A DNA stretch of 64,000 nucleotides from Niallia nealsonii (GCF_002835805.1 NZ_PISE01000037.1:18376-82375); one strand, 5' to 3'; shown: positions 34,571-43,954, numbered from the stretch's first letter. Translations and numbers: made by a program. Notes: a model not told the origin generated them from the sequence alone.

Positions 34571-35605
34571 TCAATCAATCTTGTATAAGAATTTAATTGA
34601 GTGATTTTCTGGATCTCTCATTTTTAGAAATGGTGTCTCTTTATCTTCCAATCGATACACTTCATTAATGAGAGGCTTTACATCAATGGTGCCATCTTTG
34701 ATATATTGCAGTGCAGCTTTCCATTCAAATCCAGGAAATGGTGCTGAGTAAGACATCCAAGATCCTGTTATTTCAATTTCTCCTCTAAGAATTCTTTCAA
34801 ATACTTTTGGGGGGAACACTACATCTTTTGTAGCAGTCCCAACATAGACCACTTTCCCGAGCTTTTCAACAATCTCAATGCTTTGAACTTGTGTCTGAGA
34901 AACACCAGCTGTTTCAATCACTACTTCAGGTTTTGGATGTGTAGTGAAGTATTCATTTAAATCTACCTGCAGTGAATTGATAGTGTAAGAGGCACCAAGT
35001 TCTTGAGCTATTTGTAATTTTTCATTATTAATATCGATAACAGTCACATTGCCTGCGCCACGTGCTTTTAAAGCCAGTAAAGTCATAATGCCAATTGTTC
35101 CCGCTCCAAAAACAACTACATTTGCTCCTGCATTGAATTGGATTCTTTCGATACCATGGATTGCCACTGTAAGGGGTTCAATTAAAGCAGCTTCTTCATT
35201 ACTTACTTCTTCTGGCAAAACTAGGATGTTTTTTTCGTCCACTGCTATATACTCTGCCATAGCCCCTTGCTGCCGTGATCCGACAAAGCTGTAATGCTCA
35301 CATAATGCTGGTTTTCCGCGGTCACAGTTTTCACATTTACCACAAGGTATTAATGGAGCAATTGCCACACGGTCGCCTTCTTTAACTGCCTGAACCATGT
35401 TTCCAACCTGCTCGACTACACCAGAAAATTCGTGGCCTAGTACGATGGGGTAACTATGTACTTTTCCTTCAAAATACCGTGCCAGATCGGATCCACAAAC
35501 ACCTACATAAGATACTTTTACTAATACTTGTTTTTCAGAAATAGCTGGTTTTTGAATCTTTTTTACAGTGAAGGTTTCTTTACTGTCCAGTACGAGCGCT
35601 TTCAT
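34571..35605 (-). CDS. gatD: Galactitol-1-phosphate 5-dehydrogenase
   Basis: A 344-residue zinc medium-chain dehydrogenase. Catalytic zinc ligands Cys37 (GVCGSD), His58-Glu59 (GHEF); structural zinc cysteines 88, 91, 94 and 102; NAD motif GAGTIG at 167-172. It oxidises galactitol-1-phosphate to tagatose-6-phosphate. The ATG follows GGAGGAGA and overlaps the end of the IIC gene by 26 bp. Last gene of the PTS operon; product choice rests on family resemblance plus the galactitol PTS context. Confidence 0.88.
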   Translation of the reverse strand: MKALVLDSKETFTVKKIQKPAISEKQVLVKVSYVGVCGSDLARYFEGKVHSYPIVLGHEFSGVVEQVGNMVQAVKEGDRVAIAPLIPCGKCENCDRGKPALCEHYSFVGSRQQGAMAEYIAVDEKNILVLPEEVSNEEAALIEPLTVAIHGIERIQFNAGANVVVFGAGTIGIMTLLALKARGAGNVTVIDINNEKLQIAQELGASYTINSLQVDLNEYFTTHPKPEVVIETAGVSQTQVQSIEIVEKLGKVVYVGTATKDVVFPPKVFERILRGEIEITGSWMSYSAPFPGFEWKAALQYIKDGTIDVKPLINEVYRLEDKETPFLKMRDPENHSIKFLYKID

Positions 35606-36962
35606 TTGCTGTCTCCTCCATCATTGTTACTTCTTCAGCATAAATCTTATTTCGTTTGAATTGAACATACGTAAAAATTACGCTAAATACATAAATAGAA
35701 CCGATAATGATTAATGGAATTAAATTCTGTGGGTGAAGCAATTCGGTTAAAATAAATGAAATAGGGCTTCCTCCCTGATCAAGAGATGTAACTTGCCCAC
35801 TTTTGATTGTACCGGTTTGTCTTGCGAGCTCTGTATGCACACCAATCATCATATTTGCAATCCAGATGGAAATCCCCATAATAACCGCACCTGAAATAAT
35901 CGTTCTAAATAAGTTACCTTTATGCACTCCAACAGCCATTGAAACAAAGAAGCCAATAGTTGCTAAATCCCCAAATGGAAGTACTTGGTTTCCAGGGATA
36001 AGCACGGCAATCAATAATGTTAATGGGACAAAAATTAAACTAGCTGCTACTACTTGTGAATTTCCTAATAATAGTGCAGGATCAAGACCAATATAATAGT
36101 TTTGTCCTTGAAAACGCTTATCAAGCATCTCACGTGCAGCCTCTGCAATTGGCAATAGACCTTCCATAATAAACTTTACAACAGTTGGCATTAATACCAT
36201 TACGGCAGACATTTGAATAGCAAGCTGTAATACGTCAGATACTGGATATCCTGCAAGAAAACCAATCACAAGACCAAGAACTGCTCCAATAATAACCGGC
36301 TCGCCGATTACACCAAAACGCTCTTCAATTTTTGTTGAATTAAAGTTGATTTTTCGGATACCTGGGATTTTATCAAGGATCGCATCAATAACCACCGCAA
36401 ACGGTGCTGACCATGCACCTGATCCATGGGGAACAGCAATGCCTTCTAATCCAAAATGTTTATCAACAGTTGGCGCAAACCAATCTCCCAGTTTGTAAAT
36501 AAAAGCGGAATGTATTACCACGCCAACAATACCCAGCCAAAAGCTACCTGTTGCCGTGCTCACGATAGCACCTGTAAACGTCATATGCCAAATATTCCAA
36601 ATGTCTACGTTTACAACTCGTGTCATTTTAAAAATAAGCATTAAGATGTTTACAAGAATAGCTACTGGAATAGCTACTGTTCCAACGTTTGAAGCCCAAG
36701 CCATTGGAGAAGCCCCTGGCCATCCAACGTCTACAACAGAAAGTCCAAGATTAAAACGATCCGCCATATCTTGAGCAGCTGGACCAAGATTATCTGTCAA
36801 TAAGCTAATAACAAGGCTGATTCCTACAAACCCAACTCCAATGGTGATACCAGCACGGAGTGATTTTCCGATTCCTTGACGCAATAGCAAGCCAATGATG
36901 AAAATAACAAGCGGAAGCATAACCGCTGGTCCAAGCCCAAGAATGTATTCTAAAATTGCCAT
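35580..36962 (-). CDS. gatC: PTS galactitol transporter subunit IIC
   Basis: A 460-residue membrane protein with about ten to twelve hydrophobic segments, starting MAILEYILGLGPAVMLPLVI. The GatC signatures GIAVPHGSGAWSAPFAVVID and LLGNSQVVAASL are visible. It carries galactitol across the membrane while it is phosphorylated. AAGGGGTTGG precedes the ATG. Encoded with IIA and IIB in one operon. Galactitol is the best substrate match; a related polyol is possible. Confidence 0.88.
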   Translation of the reverse strand: MAILEYILGLGPAVMLPLVIFIIGLLLRQGIGKSLRAGITIGVGFVGISLVISLLTDNLGPAAQDMADRFNLGLSVVDVGWPGASPMAWASNVGTVAIPVAILVNILMLIFKMTRVVNVDIWNIWHMTFTGAIVSTATGSFWLGIVGVVIHSAFIYKLGDWFAPTVDKHFGLEGIAVPHGSGAWSAPFAVVIDAILDKIPGIRKINFNSTKIEERFGVIGEPVIIGAVLGLVIGFLAGYPVSDVLQLAIQMSAVMVLMPTVVKFIMEGLLPIAEAAREMLDKRFQGQNYYIGLDPALLLGNSQVVAASLIFVPLTLLIAVLIPGNQVLPFGDLATIGFFVSMAVGVHKGNLFRTIISGAVIMGISIWIANMMIGVHTELARQTGTIKSGQVTSLDQGGSPISFILTELLHPQNLIPLIIIGSIYVFSVIFTYVQFKRNKIYAEEVTMMEETANESARTGQ

Positions 36963-36994
36963 CTTGCCAACCCCTTATCTCATAATGTTATTCA

Positions 36995-37270
36995 TTATTT
37001 CAATACATCTAAAATTTGTTGTTTTGTTTTATCAACACCTACTCCTGAAATAAATGCTACTCCATGAATAACAGGAACCCCGTAATCACGATCTACTTTG
37101 GCTGTAGTAACAATTAAATCTGCTCCAGAAGCTTTCGATCCAAGTTCACTTACACGGCACTGAGATACATCTGCTGGAATGTTTTTTTCTTTTAAAAGGT
37201 CTCGAATCTTATTCGCTGCCACCGTTGACGTTGCTACTGCTCCACCACATGCTACAAGTACTTTTTTCAT
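36995..37270 (-). CDS. gatB: PTS galactitol transporter subunit IIB
   Basis: A 91-residue IIB protein with the phosphocysteine Cys8 in the loop VACGGAVATSTVAANKI. It passes phosphate from IIA to the incoming sugar. Its ATG overlaps the IIA stop (ATGA) with GAGGAGG upstream, so the two are translationally coupled. Confidence 0.9.
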   Translation of the reverse strand: MKKVLVACGGAVATSTVAANKIRDLLKEKNIPADVSQCRVSELGSKASGADLIVTTAKVDRDYGVPVIHGVAFISGVGVDKTKQQILDVLK

Positions 37271-37749
37271 TTTACTTCCTCCTCTAATTGAATAGTTAAG
37301 TTGTTGTTTAGTAATTCATAGGCTTCATCTTTGCTTTCAAGTGACATAATCTTCTCGATAAAATTAGCATCCTGAATGAGTTCAATAACCTTTTGGAGTG
37401 CTTGGAGATGCTGATTGCCTTCCGAGCAGCCCAGTAAAAACACGATTTTGACATCGGTTTCTTCTCCATCGCCACCCATAATTCCAAATTTCACTGGATT
37501 TTCAAGAACCAATAGGCCAATTTTACTTTCTTTGACAAAACTTGCATCAGTATGAGGCAAGGCAATACCTATTGTTTCGGTTGGAATACCTGTTGGAAAA
37601 TTTGATTCCCTTTCAAGCAAACCCTCTATATAGCTTGCATTTGCAAACCCCTTGTCAATCATTGTTTGACCGAGTTCTTTGAAAACATCTGAATAATGCA
37701 GTGCATTTGAATGTAGAACAATTAAATCTTTATCAAGCAAATTACTCAT
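37267..37749 (-). CDS. gatA: PTS subunit IIA (galactitol/fructose type)
   Basis: A 160-residue IIA-2 domain protein from ATG 37749 (GAAGGAAG upstream), overlapping the DeoR gene end by 8 bp. The phosphorylated histidine is His66 in IALPHTDASF. It receives phosphate from HPr and passes it to IIB. An in-frame GTG three codons upstream is less well placed. Confidence 0.88.
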   Translation of the reverse strand: MSNLLDKDLIVLHSNALHYSDVFKELGQTMIDKGFANASYIEGLLERESNFPTGIPTETIGIALPHTDASFVKESKIGLLVLENPVKFGIMGGDGEETDVKIVFLLGCSEGNQHLQALQKVIELIQDANFIEKIMSLESKDEAYELLNNNLTIQLEEEVK

Positions 37750-38527
37750 CAAGTCCACTTCCTTCTGTTTGAACAGTAATAACTTTTCTATTTCTCTCTC
37801 TTAATTGATTTAGTATTTCTTGATCCGTATTTTCATCGGTAATTAACACATCTACTTCTTCAATAGAAGCAACCTGGTTCATAGCTACCGTATTGAACTT
37901 AGAATAGTCAGCCATCAAAATAGTTTTCTGACTGTGAATCATCATCAGACGGGATACCTCTGATTCACCCATATGAACATTCGTATAGCCTGCATCAATA
38001 TTTATAGCACTTATTCCAAAAAAACCTTTTTCCACATACATTTTTTCAATACTTCTGTAAGCGACTGGACCAAATAAGGATTTTTCATTTTTTCTAACGT
38101 TACCGCCGATAATAATAACTTCACATTCCGAGTAATCAATTAGCTCATTGGCTATAGGCAGAGAGTTGGTGACTACGGTTAAATCCCTTTTGTCTAAAAT
38201 TTCACGAACAAAAAACAAAGCGGTAGTCCCATAGTCAATGTATATTGTATCACCATCTTCTACAAATTCTGCAGCTCGCTTAGCAATACTCCTTTTTTCA
38301 GCTTCGTTAGTGCTTTTGCGATTGATATATTTTGTTTCAACGTTTGCTTTATTTAAAATAGCTCCACCATGAACTTTACGAACCATCCCCCTTTCTTCCA
38401 GTTCATACAAATCTTTTCGGATAGTCTCTCTTGTTACATTTAAATCCTTGCTAATATCAGAAATTTTAATTGTCCGAAACTTTTGCAGCTGCTTCATTAT
38501 TTCACTTTGGCGATCATTTGGAAGCAT
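37742..38527 (-). CDS. gatR: DeoR family repressor of the galactitol regulon
   Basis: A 261-residue DeoR/GlpR-type regulator: N-terminal helix-turn-helix KISDISKDLNVTRETIRKDL (about residues 21-40), then a sugar-phosphate-sensing domain with DTIYIDYGTTALFF and IIIGGNVRKNEKSLFGP. First gene of the PTS operon. GGAGGTGAG precedes the ATG. Its likely operators are the two inverted repeats at 38582-38651. Closely related to the second DeoR protein at 40735-41517. Confidence 0.85.
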   Translation of the reverse strand: MLPNDRQSEIMKQLQKFRTIKISDISKDLNVTRETIRKDLYELEERGMVRKVHGGAILNKANVETKYINRKSTNEAEKRSIAKRAAEFVEDGDTIYIDYGTTALFFVREILDKRDLTVVTNSLPIANELIDYSECEVIIIGGNVRKNEKSLFGPVAYRSIEKMYVEKGFFGISAINIDAGYTNVHMGESEVSRLMMIHSQKTILMADYSKFNTVAMNQVASIEEVDVLITDENTDQEILNQLRERNRKVITVQTEGSGLDE

Positions 38528-38550
38528 TTTCTCACCTCCGTGGCTTTTAC

Positions 38551-38667
38551 TGTAATCGCTTACCTATGACTATAAGATATAAAACAAAAAAATGCAAACT
38601 ATTTTTTTGTTTTAATTTTAAAAAGCAAAAAAATACTTTGCATTTTTTTGCATATCGGATTATTATG
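38551..38667. promoter_or_regulatory. Divergent galactitol promoters with twin DeoR operators and a cre site
   Basis: Two operators of form CAAAAAAAT-N7-ATTTTTTTG lie at 38582-38612 and 38625-38651, 41 bp apart. Each overlaps the -35 (TTGCAT) of one promoter: minus strand TTGCAT (38592-38597), 17 bp, TATAGT (38569-38574); plus strand TTGCAT (38639-38644), 17 bp, TATTAT (38662-38667). TGTAATCGCTTACC (38551-38564) fits a CcpA cre site downstream of the minus promoter. Confidence 0.8.
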
Positions 38668-38702
38668 GGAGCAGAAGTTACAGAAATGAGAGGTGATCAA
38701 TC

Positions 38703-39665
38703 ATGATTCATGTTGTGTGCCCAAATCCAGCGCTTGACCGCACCGTTTTTTTGAAAAAGTTTGAAATAAATGGTGTGAGCAGAGCACAATTCTCAAAAGA
38801 TTTGCTTGGGGGAAAAGGATTTAATGTCATTCGCTCTTATATGGTGAAAGAAAAAACATCACCGTATCTTATCCATACATTTCTTGGAGGATATACAGGC
38901 CAATATTTGCAAACGCTTATTCAAAAAGAAAAAGTGGAGAGTATTGTGACAGAAATTAACGGCACTACTCGAATTTGCTCCATTGTGGTAGATGAGCATC
39001 AGAAACATGCTCATTTAATCAATGAAAGTGGTCCGAGTATTGGTAAGTCAGAAGCAGGTCTTTTTTTGAAGCGTTTACTCGTTTCAGTGAATGCTGGTGA
39101 TTTTGTTTTATTTTCTGGTTCTTTACCTGAAGGATTAGACCAGGATTTTTACGCTAAAACAATTGAGATTTTAGAAGCAAGGGGCGTCAAATGTGTTTTA
39201 GACAGTAGTGGTCCATCGTTAGCTAAGGGTATCCAAGCAAACCCCTGGCTTATAAAAGTAAATGAGTTGGAATTTTTTGAATTAATCGGGCAGCCTCCAG
39301 AAAAAGCTGATGCTGATTCAGTTGAAAAAGCTTTAAGAGAGCTTGATAGCTCATCTAATTTTATTGTCACTCTTGGAGGGAAAGGAACCATTGCAAAGTT
39401 TGAACATGCTGTTTACAAGGTCTCTCTTCCAAAAATTGAAGTGAAAAATGCAACAGCTTCAGGGGATATTTTTTTAGGCGGTCTGACGATGAGTTTGCAT
39501 AATGGCGAATCAATTGAAAAAGCTTTACAAACTGCAAGTCTTTATTCTTTATCCAACTGTCTGTATTGGTATCCAAATATAGAACTATCAGATGTTGAAT
39601 ATTACGAATCTCAAATAAAAGTAATTAAATTAGGAGGATTTATCAATGAAACTATCACCAGGTAA
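38703..39665 (+). CDS. PfkB family kinase (tagatose-6-phosphate / 1-phosphofructokinase type)
   Basis: A 320-residue PfkB sugar kinase. Substrate motif GGKGFNV (about residues 37-43) and the ATP/catalytic loop ATASGDIFLGG (Asp about 254; the usual GAGD is replaced by ASGD). In this setting it should phosphorylate tagatose-6-phosphate at C1, as LacC does. GAGGTGATC precedes the ATG. Overlaps the aldolase gene by 20 bp. Divergent from the PTS operon and under the same operators. Confidence 0.85.
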   Translation: MIHVVCPNPALDRTVFLKKFEINGVSRAQFSKDLLGGKGFNVIRSYMVKEKTSPYLIHTFLGGYTGQYLQTLIQKEKVESIVTEINGTTRICSIVVDEHQKHAHLINESGPSIGKSEAGLFLKRLLVSVNAGDFVLFSGSLPEGLDQDFYAKTIEILEARGVKCVLDSSGPSLAKGIQANPWLIKVNELEFFELIGQPPEKADADSVEKALRELDSSSNFIVTLGGKGTIAKFEHAVYKVSLPKIEVKNATASGDIFLGGLTMSLHNGESIEKALQTASLYSLSNCLYWYPNIELSDVEYYESQIKVIKLGGFINETITR

Positions 39666-40638
39666 ACAAAAAGGATTGGAATTAATCTCAGATGAAAATA
39701 ATATTATCTTGGCAACTGCTATGGATCAGCGTGGTTCCCTTGGAAAAATGATTCAGTCGTACAATGACTCTCTTTCATATACTGAAGGATTGAGCCAATT
39801 TAAAGAAGGTGTTAGTGAGGTTCTTGGCAACCATTCTTCTTCTCTTCTATTAGACCCGGAATATGGATGGAGTGCTGCTAAAAAACTAAATGCTGATATT
39901 GGCTTAATTATGGCCTATGAAAAAACAGGGTATGATGCTTCTGAAAAAGGCCGTCTGCCAAATCTGGTAGATGATTATGCAGTTCAAGATTTAGTAAAAG
40001 AAGGAGCAAGCGCACTGAAGGTGCTTGTCTATTATGATCACAATGAAGAGGAACAATATAACAGCATCAAAAAAGCATTTATCAAGCGTGTTGGCGATGA
40101 GTGTAAGCAAAACGATCTTCTTTTCATTCTAGAACCTGTTTCTTATAGTGCTTCAGGCTTGGCTGAAAAAAGCCCGGAATTCGCCAAAATAAAACCAGAA
40201 ATTGTTGAATATTTCATGACAGAATTTTCAAAGGAAGAATACGGTATTGACCTTTTAAAAGTCGAAGTACCAGTGTCCATTTACAACATTGAAGGATATG
40301 ACCAGTACAGCAACTATAAACCAGTTTTCACTAAGGAAGAAGCTGCCTATCATTACAAAAATTGTTCGGATAAAAGCAGCCTGCCATTCATTTATCTCAG
40401 TGGCGGAGTGACAAATGAGCAGTTTATTGATACTTTGCATTTTGCAAAAAATGCAAAATCGGAGTTCTGTGGTATTTTATGTGGACGTGCAACATGGAAA
40501 GATGGTATCGAAACATTTGCTAAAGAAGGAAAAGAAGCTTACTATCAATGGCTTGAAACACAAGGAATTGAAAATTTAAACAAGGTAAAAGAAGCTGTTT
40601 CAGCAACAGCTACACCGTGGAGTGTATTGGTTAAATAA
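39646..40638 (+). CDS. lacD: Tagatose-1,6-bisphosphate aldolase, class I (LacD-like)
   Basis: A 330-residue class I aldolase of the LacD/DeoC-like family: LISDENNIILATAMDQRGSL at the start, DLLKVEVPV near residue 206 with the probable Schiff-base lysine, and PFIYLSGGVTNEQF near 248. It splits tagatose-1,6-bisphosphate into dihydroxyacetone phosphate and glyceraldehyde-3-phosphate, completing the pathway. TTAGGAGG precedes the ATG. No metal-ligand motifs of class II GatY enzymes are present. Confidence 0.88.
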   Translation: MKLSPGKQKGLELISDENNIILATAMDQRGSLGKMIQSYNDSLSYTEGLSQFKEGVSEVLGNHSSSLLLDPEYGWSAAKKLNADIGLIMAYEKTGYDASEKGRLPNLVDDYAVQDLVKEGASALKVLVYYDHNEEEQYNSIKKAFIKRVGDECKQNDLLFILEPVSYSASGLAEKSPEFAKIKPEIVEYFMTEFSKEEYGIDLLKVEVPVSIYNIEGYDQYSNYKPVFTKEEAAYHYKNCSDKSSLPFIYLSGGVTNEQFIDTLHFAKNAKSEFCGILCGRATWKDGIETFAKEGKEAYYQWLETQGIENLNKVKEAVSATATPWSVLVK

Positions 40639-40681
40639 GAAAGAGAAGGATTTTTCATTATATACTTAAGTTAGAATAGAA

Positions 40682-40727
40682 TAGAAATGGCTGAAATCAG
40701 TTAATTCTTGGTTTCGGCCATTTCTAT
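40682..40727. terminator. Bidirectional terminator between aldolase and second DeoR genes
   Basis: AGAAATGGCTGAAA pairs with TTTCGGCCATTTCT around the central region, T-rich on the plus side. Confidence 0.75.
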
Positions 40728-40734
40728 ATATCTT

Positions 40735-41517
40735 TTATGGATTTGTCTCATCTTCAGGTACAGCAGTGATGACTTTCACGTTTTTTTCATTCAATTGCTC
40801 TAATAATTTCGAATCAGCTTTGTCGTCAGTAATGAGCACATCTACTTTTTCAATCGGTGCTACTTGGTTCATGGATACTGTATTAAATTTAGAATAATCC
40901 GCCATAACAATAGTTTTTTGACAATGTTCCAGCATAAGTCTGGAAACTTCGGACTCTCCCATATGTACATTTGTAAAACCAGCATTAATATCAACGCCGC
41001 CAATCCCAAAAAAACCTTTATCTACATATAATTTTTCAATTCCTCTATAAGCAATTGGCCCAAATAATGATTTTTCATTTTTTCTAACATTCCCGCCAAT
41101 AATAATCACTCCAAAGTCTGAATAATCAATGATTTCATTAGCAATAGGCAATGAGTTAGTAATAATGGTCAAATCTTTTTTGCTTAAAATTTCTCGAGTG
41201 AAAAGTAAAGCTGTTGTTCCATAGTCTATATAAAGGGTGTCTCCATTTTCTACAAATTCAGATGCCCGCTTTACAATACTTCTTTTTTCATTTTCATTCG
41301 TATTTTTACGATTAATATAGCTTGTTTCTAAATTTGCTTTATTTAAAATCGCACCACCATGGACTTTACGAATGAGTCCCTTTTCTTCCATTTCATATAA
41401 ATCTTTTCGTATTGTTTCTCTTGTTACATTTAAATTTTTACTGAGTTCTGAAATTTTAACTGTCTTAAATTCATGTAGTTGTTTCATGATCTCACTTTGT
41501 CTATCTTGCGGAAGCAT
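40735..41517 (-). CDS. Second DeoR family regulator, paralog of the galactitol repressor
   Basis: A 260-residue protein nearly colinear with the first DeoR protein: MLPQDRQSEIMKQLHEFKTV versus MLPNDRQSEIMKQLQKFRTI, and the same IIIGGNVRKNEKSLFGP. GGAGGTGGAG precedes the ATG. Convergent with the aldolase gene and separated by a shared terminator. Its own upstream region has only a half operator (AACAAAAAAGTG, about 41572). Probably a gene duplication that may share or compete for the same operators. Confidence 0.85.
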   Translation of the reverse strand: MLPQDRQSEIMKQLHEFKTVKISELSKNLNVTRETIRKDLYEMEEKGLIRKVHGGAILNKANLETSYINRKNTNENEKRSIVKRASEFVENGDTLYIDYGTTALLFTREILSKKDLTIITNSLPIANEIIDYSDFGVIIIGGNVRKNEKSLFGPIAYRGIEKLYVDKGFFGIGGVDINAGFTNVHMGESEVSRLMLEHCQKTIVMADYSKFNTVSMNQVAPIEKVDVLITDDKADSKLLEQLNEKNVKVITAVPEDETNP

Positions 41518-41620
41518 TTCTCCACCTCCAAACTTTTACTAATCTATTATTTATAATTATAGAGCAAATGGAACAAAAAAGTGATATAGTGTAAATTTTT
41601 AAAATTTCTTTTTAGTTTTA

Positions 41621-42508
41621 TTAGTCTGCCCTTAAAATATTAGAAAGTGTACTATTCCTCTCAATAATAAAGTCAATAAAATGTCTACTTGCTATTGGCA
41701 ATACATTTTTATCTTTGTAAGCTAAACAGATTGTACGAACAACAGATGGAGAGATTTTTTTCGTTTCAATATTATAAGGACATCTACTTAAGACAAGTTT
41801 CGGTAAAATAGAAATGCCAAGCCCTTTTTCAATCATAGACATAATAGCGTAATCATCATATACTCGGAATTGTACGTTAGGTTCAAATTTGTTTTGTTTA
41901 AAAACCGTTAGCGGTTCACTTAGTTCTCCCTCATCTAAAAGAATATAAGGTTCTTTTGTTAAATCCTTCAGTGATACTATGTTGTGCGATGATAAAGGAT
42001 GATCTTTTGGCAATACAGCTAACATTTCATCTTCTTGCAAAGGAATGGTCGTTAGCTTTGTTACAGCCTCTGGATTCACAAAACCAAAGTCTACGGTTCC
42101 CTCTTTAATCCAATTGGAGATACTTGTATAGTCGCCTTGATGTAATTCAAAATGAACGCTCGGATACTGTTCCTTAAAATCTTTCATCAATCCTGGTAGC
42201 CAATTACATGAAACACTAGAGAATGTGCCAATTCGAATTAGCCCACTTTGTAGACCTTCCATTTCTTTTTGCTTTTCTATTAGTTCTCTATGTGAATTAC
42301 ATATATTCTTAATAAATGGTAAAAATTCCTCGCCATCTGGTGTTAGTGTAATACCTGTACGAGAACGTAAAATAAGAGTAGTAGAAAGTTCTTCCTCTAA
42401 TGAATGAATCATTTGACTAATTCCAGATTGAGTATAGCCAAGTTTTTCAGCTGCTTTGGTAAAACTTCCTGTTTCTATAGATGTGATAAAAGCATAATAT
42501 GAATTCAT
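41621..42508 (-). CDS. LysR family transcriptional regulator
   Basis: A 295-residue LysR protein: helix-turn-helix GSFTKAAEKLGYTQSGISQM (about residues 14-33) and a substrate-binding domain ending GLGISILPKLVL and a tail. Divergent from an EamA exporter with a TTATA-N7-TATAA dyad between them (42538-42554), the classical LysR layout. AAGGAGCTAGTAAGG precedes the ATG. Ligand unknown. Confidence 0.9.
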   Translation of the reverse strand: MNSYYAFITSIETGSFTKAAEKLGYTQSGISQMIHSLEEELSTTLILRSRTGITLTPDGEEFLPFIKNICNSHRELIEKQKEMEGLQSGLIRIGTFSSVSCNWLPGLMKDFKEQYPSVHFELHQGDYTSISNWIKEGTVDFGFVNPEAVTKLTTIPLQEDEMLAVLPKDHPLSSHNIVSLKDLTKEPYILLDEGELSEPLTVFKQNKFEPNVQFRVYDDYAIMSMIEKGLGISILPKLVLSRCPYNIETKKISPSVVRTICLAYKDKNVLPIASRHFIDFIIERNSTLSNILRAD

Positions 42509-42537
42509 CCTTACTAGCTCCTTTGTATTAGAATTAC

Positions 42538-42554
42538 TTATATTTAGATTATAA
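42538..42554. promoter_or_regulatory. Candidate LysR box
   Basis: TTATATTTAGATTATAA, a T-N11-A dyad between the divergent LysR and EamA genes. Confidence 0.5.
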
Positions 42555-42637
42555 ATATTAATTTTACTAATGTAAATGAAGGTGATACCATAGATTTAGT
42601 TTTAATAGAAATACATGAGAGGTTAGGGGTTACAATC

Positions 42638-43525
42638 ATGACACAAAAACAAGCAAACTTGATTTTAGCTACTGTTTCTATGGCTTGGGGAACATCGTAT
42701 ATTTTTATGAAACTTGGGGTTGATGCTATCCCTCCGTTAACGATTGTGGTTTTACGATGTGGAATTGCATTTATTCTTATGGCAGTAATATTCTCCAAAA
42801 AAATCATTAGGATAGATGCTAAAGCATTGAAATACAGTGCCATAATGGGAGCTTTACTTTGTGGTATTTTTATTGGATTGGTGTACGGAGTGAAAAATAC
42901 TACTGCTTCTACTGCGGGTTTTTTAACTAGTACAACTGTTATCTTAGTACCAGTTTTACAAATATTTATTACACGAAAACTACCGAGTAAAAAAACTTTA
43001 TTTGGGGTTATGATTGTATCAGTTGGATTAGCATTCCTTACTATAAAAGATGATTTTTCTATTTCAATTGGCGCAATATACTGTCTTTTAGCTGCTTTTC
43101 TTTATGCAATCCATATTATCGTAACGAACTATTTTGTACAAGAGGTTGATGCCTTGCAACTAGCTATCTTTCAATTAGGATTTGCTACTCTGTATGCAAC
43201 AATAGGAACCTTCATATTTGAAACACCCGTTTTGCCACATGACAAGATTCATTGGTTCGCTATACTTGGTCTAGCGTTGATTTGCTCTGCCTATGGTTTT
43301 GTTATGCAGCCAATTGCTCAGAAGTACACCACACCTGAAAGTGTAGGTTTTCTTTTTTCACTAGAACCAGTTTTTACAGCAATATTTGCATTCATCTTCT
43401 TACAAGAAATTATAATGATTCAAGAATATTTGGGTGCTTTGTTCATTTTAGTTGGTGTATTCCTAGCAAATTCCACATCTAAAAATAAAAAAATATATAT
43501 CACCCAAATTCATGAGCCTCAATAG
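42638..43525 (+). CDS. EamA/DMT family transporter
   Basis: A 295-residue protein with ten membrane segments in two EamA repeats. ILATVSMAWGTSYIFMKLGV at the N-terminus and TTPESVGFLFSLEPVFTAIF near residue 230 are typical of the family. Probable exporter of an amino acid or metabolite. AGGGG lies upstream of the ATG. Divergent LysR gene is the likely controller. Confidence 0.88.
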   Translation: MTQKQANLILATVSMAWGTSYIFMKLGVDAIPPLTIVVLRCGIAFILMAVIFSKKIIRIDAKALKYSAIMGALLCGIFIGLVYGVKNTTASTAGFLTSTTVILVPVLQIFITRKLPSKKTLFGVMIVSVGLAFLTIKDDFSISIGAIYCLLAAFLYAIHIIVTNYFVQEVDALQLAIFQLGFATLYATIGTFIFETPVLPHDKIHWFAILGLALICSAYGFVMQPIAQKYTTPESVGFLFSLEPVFTAIFAFIFLQEIIMIQEYLGALFILVGVFLANSTSKNKKIYITQIHEPQ

Positions 43526-43730
43526 CCTTACTGTTAATTGGTCGATTAGTAATAACAGGACTATTATTTAACTTGAGAAGCAGGTTGAAAAGTATAAAGG
43601 TTAATAATATTATTTTTAAATAGGTTATGTTAGTTAAAAATGTATGGAGTATACATAGTTTTAAAGTCTTTCTTTTCGACGGGCATAAAGTGTTAAGGTT
43701 GTTATATATGGAATAAAGTGGAGGGAAACT

Positions 43731-43932
43731 ATGTGCAGCAAAATATGTTCTAAAATGTAATTCGGCATTGACAAAAGCTCGTATTCAATCTTCCCCTGGA
43801 ACTGTAGGAATAAATAAAACACCTAGTAGAGTATTAAACAACAATAACAATTATAGTGAGTTAGTACCCTATGTTTGTTCAAGTTGTGGTTATGTAGACT
43901 TTTATGTAGAAGATCCTGAAAAGTTCATGTAA
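43731..43932 (+). pseudogene. Small zinc-ribbon protein, frameshifted near its start
   Basis: ATG 43731 after GTGGAGGG reads MCSKICSKM then stops. A one-base change in the A4 run near 43755 gives MCSKICSKCNSALTKARIQS and continues in frame to YVCSSCGYVDFYVEDPEKFM. Four or five cysteines in two CxxC-type knuckles match small Bacillus zinc-ribbon proteins of unknown function. A terminator (GAAAAGTTCA/TGAACTTTTC then T run, 43918-43950) overlaps its end. Confidence 0.6.
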
Positions 43933-43954
43933 TTGAACTTTTCGGGATTTTTTA

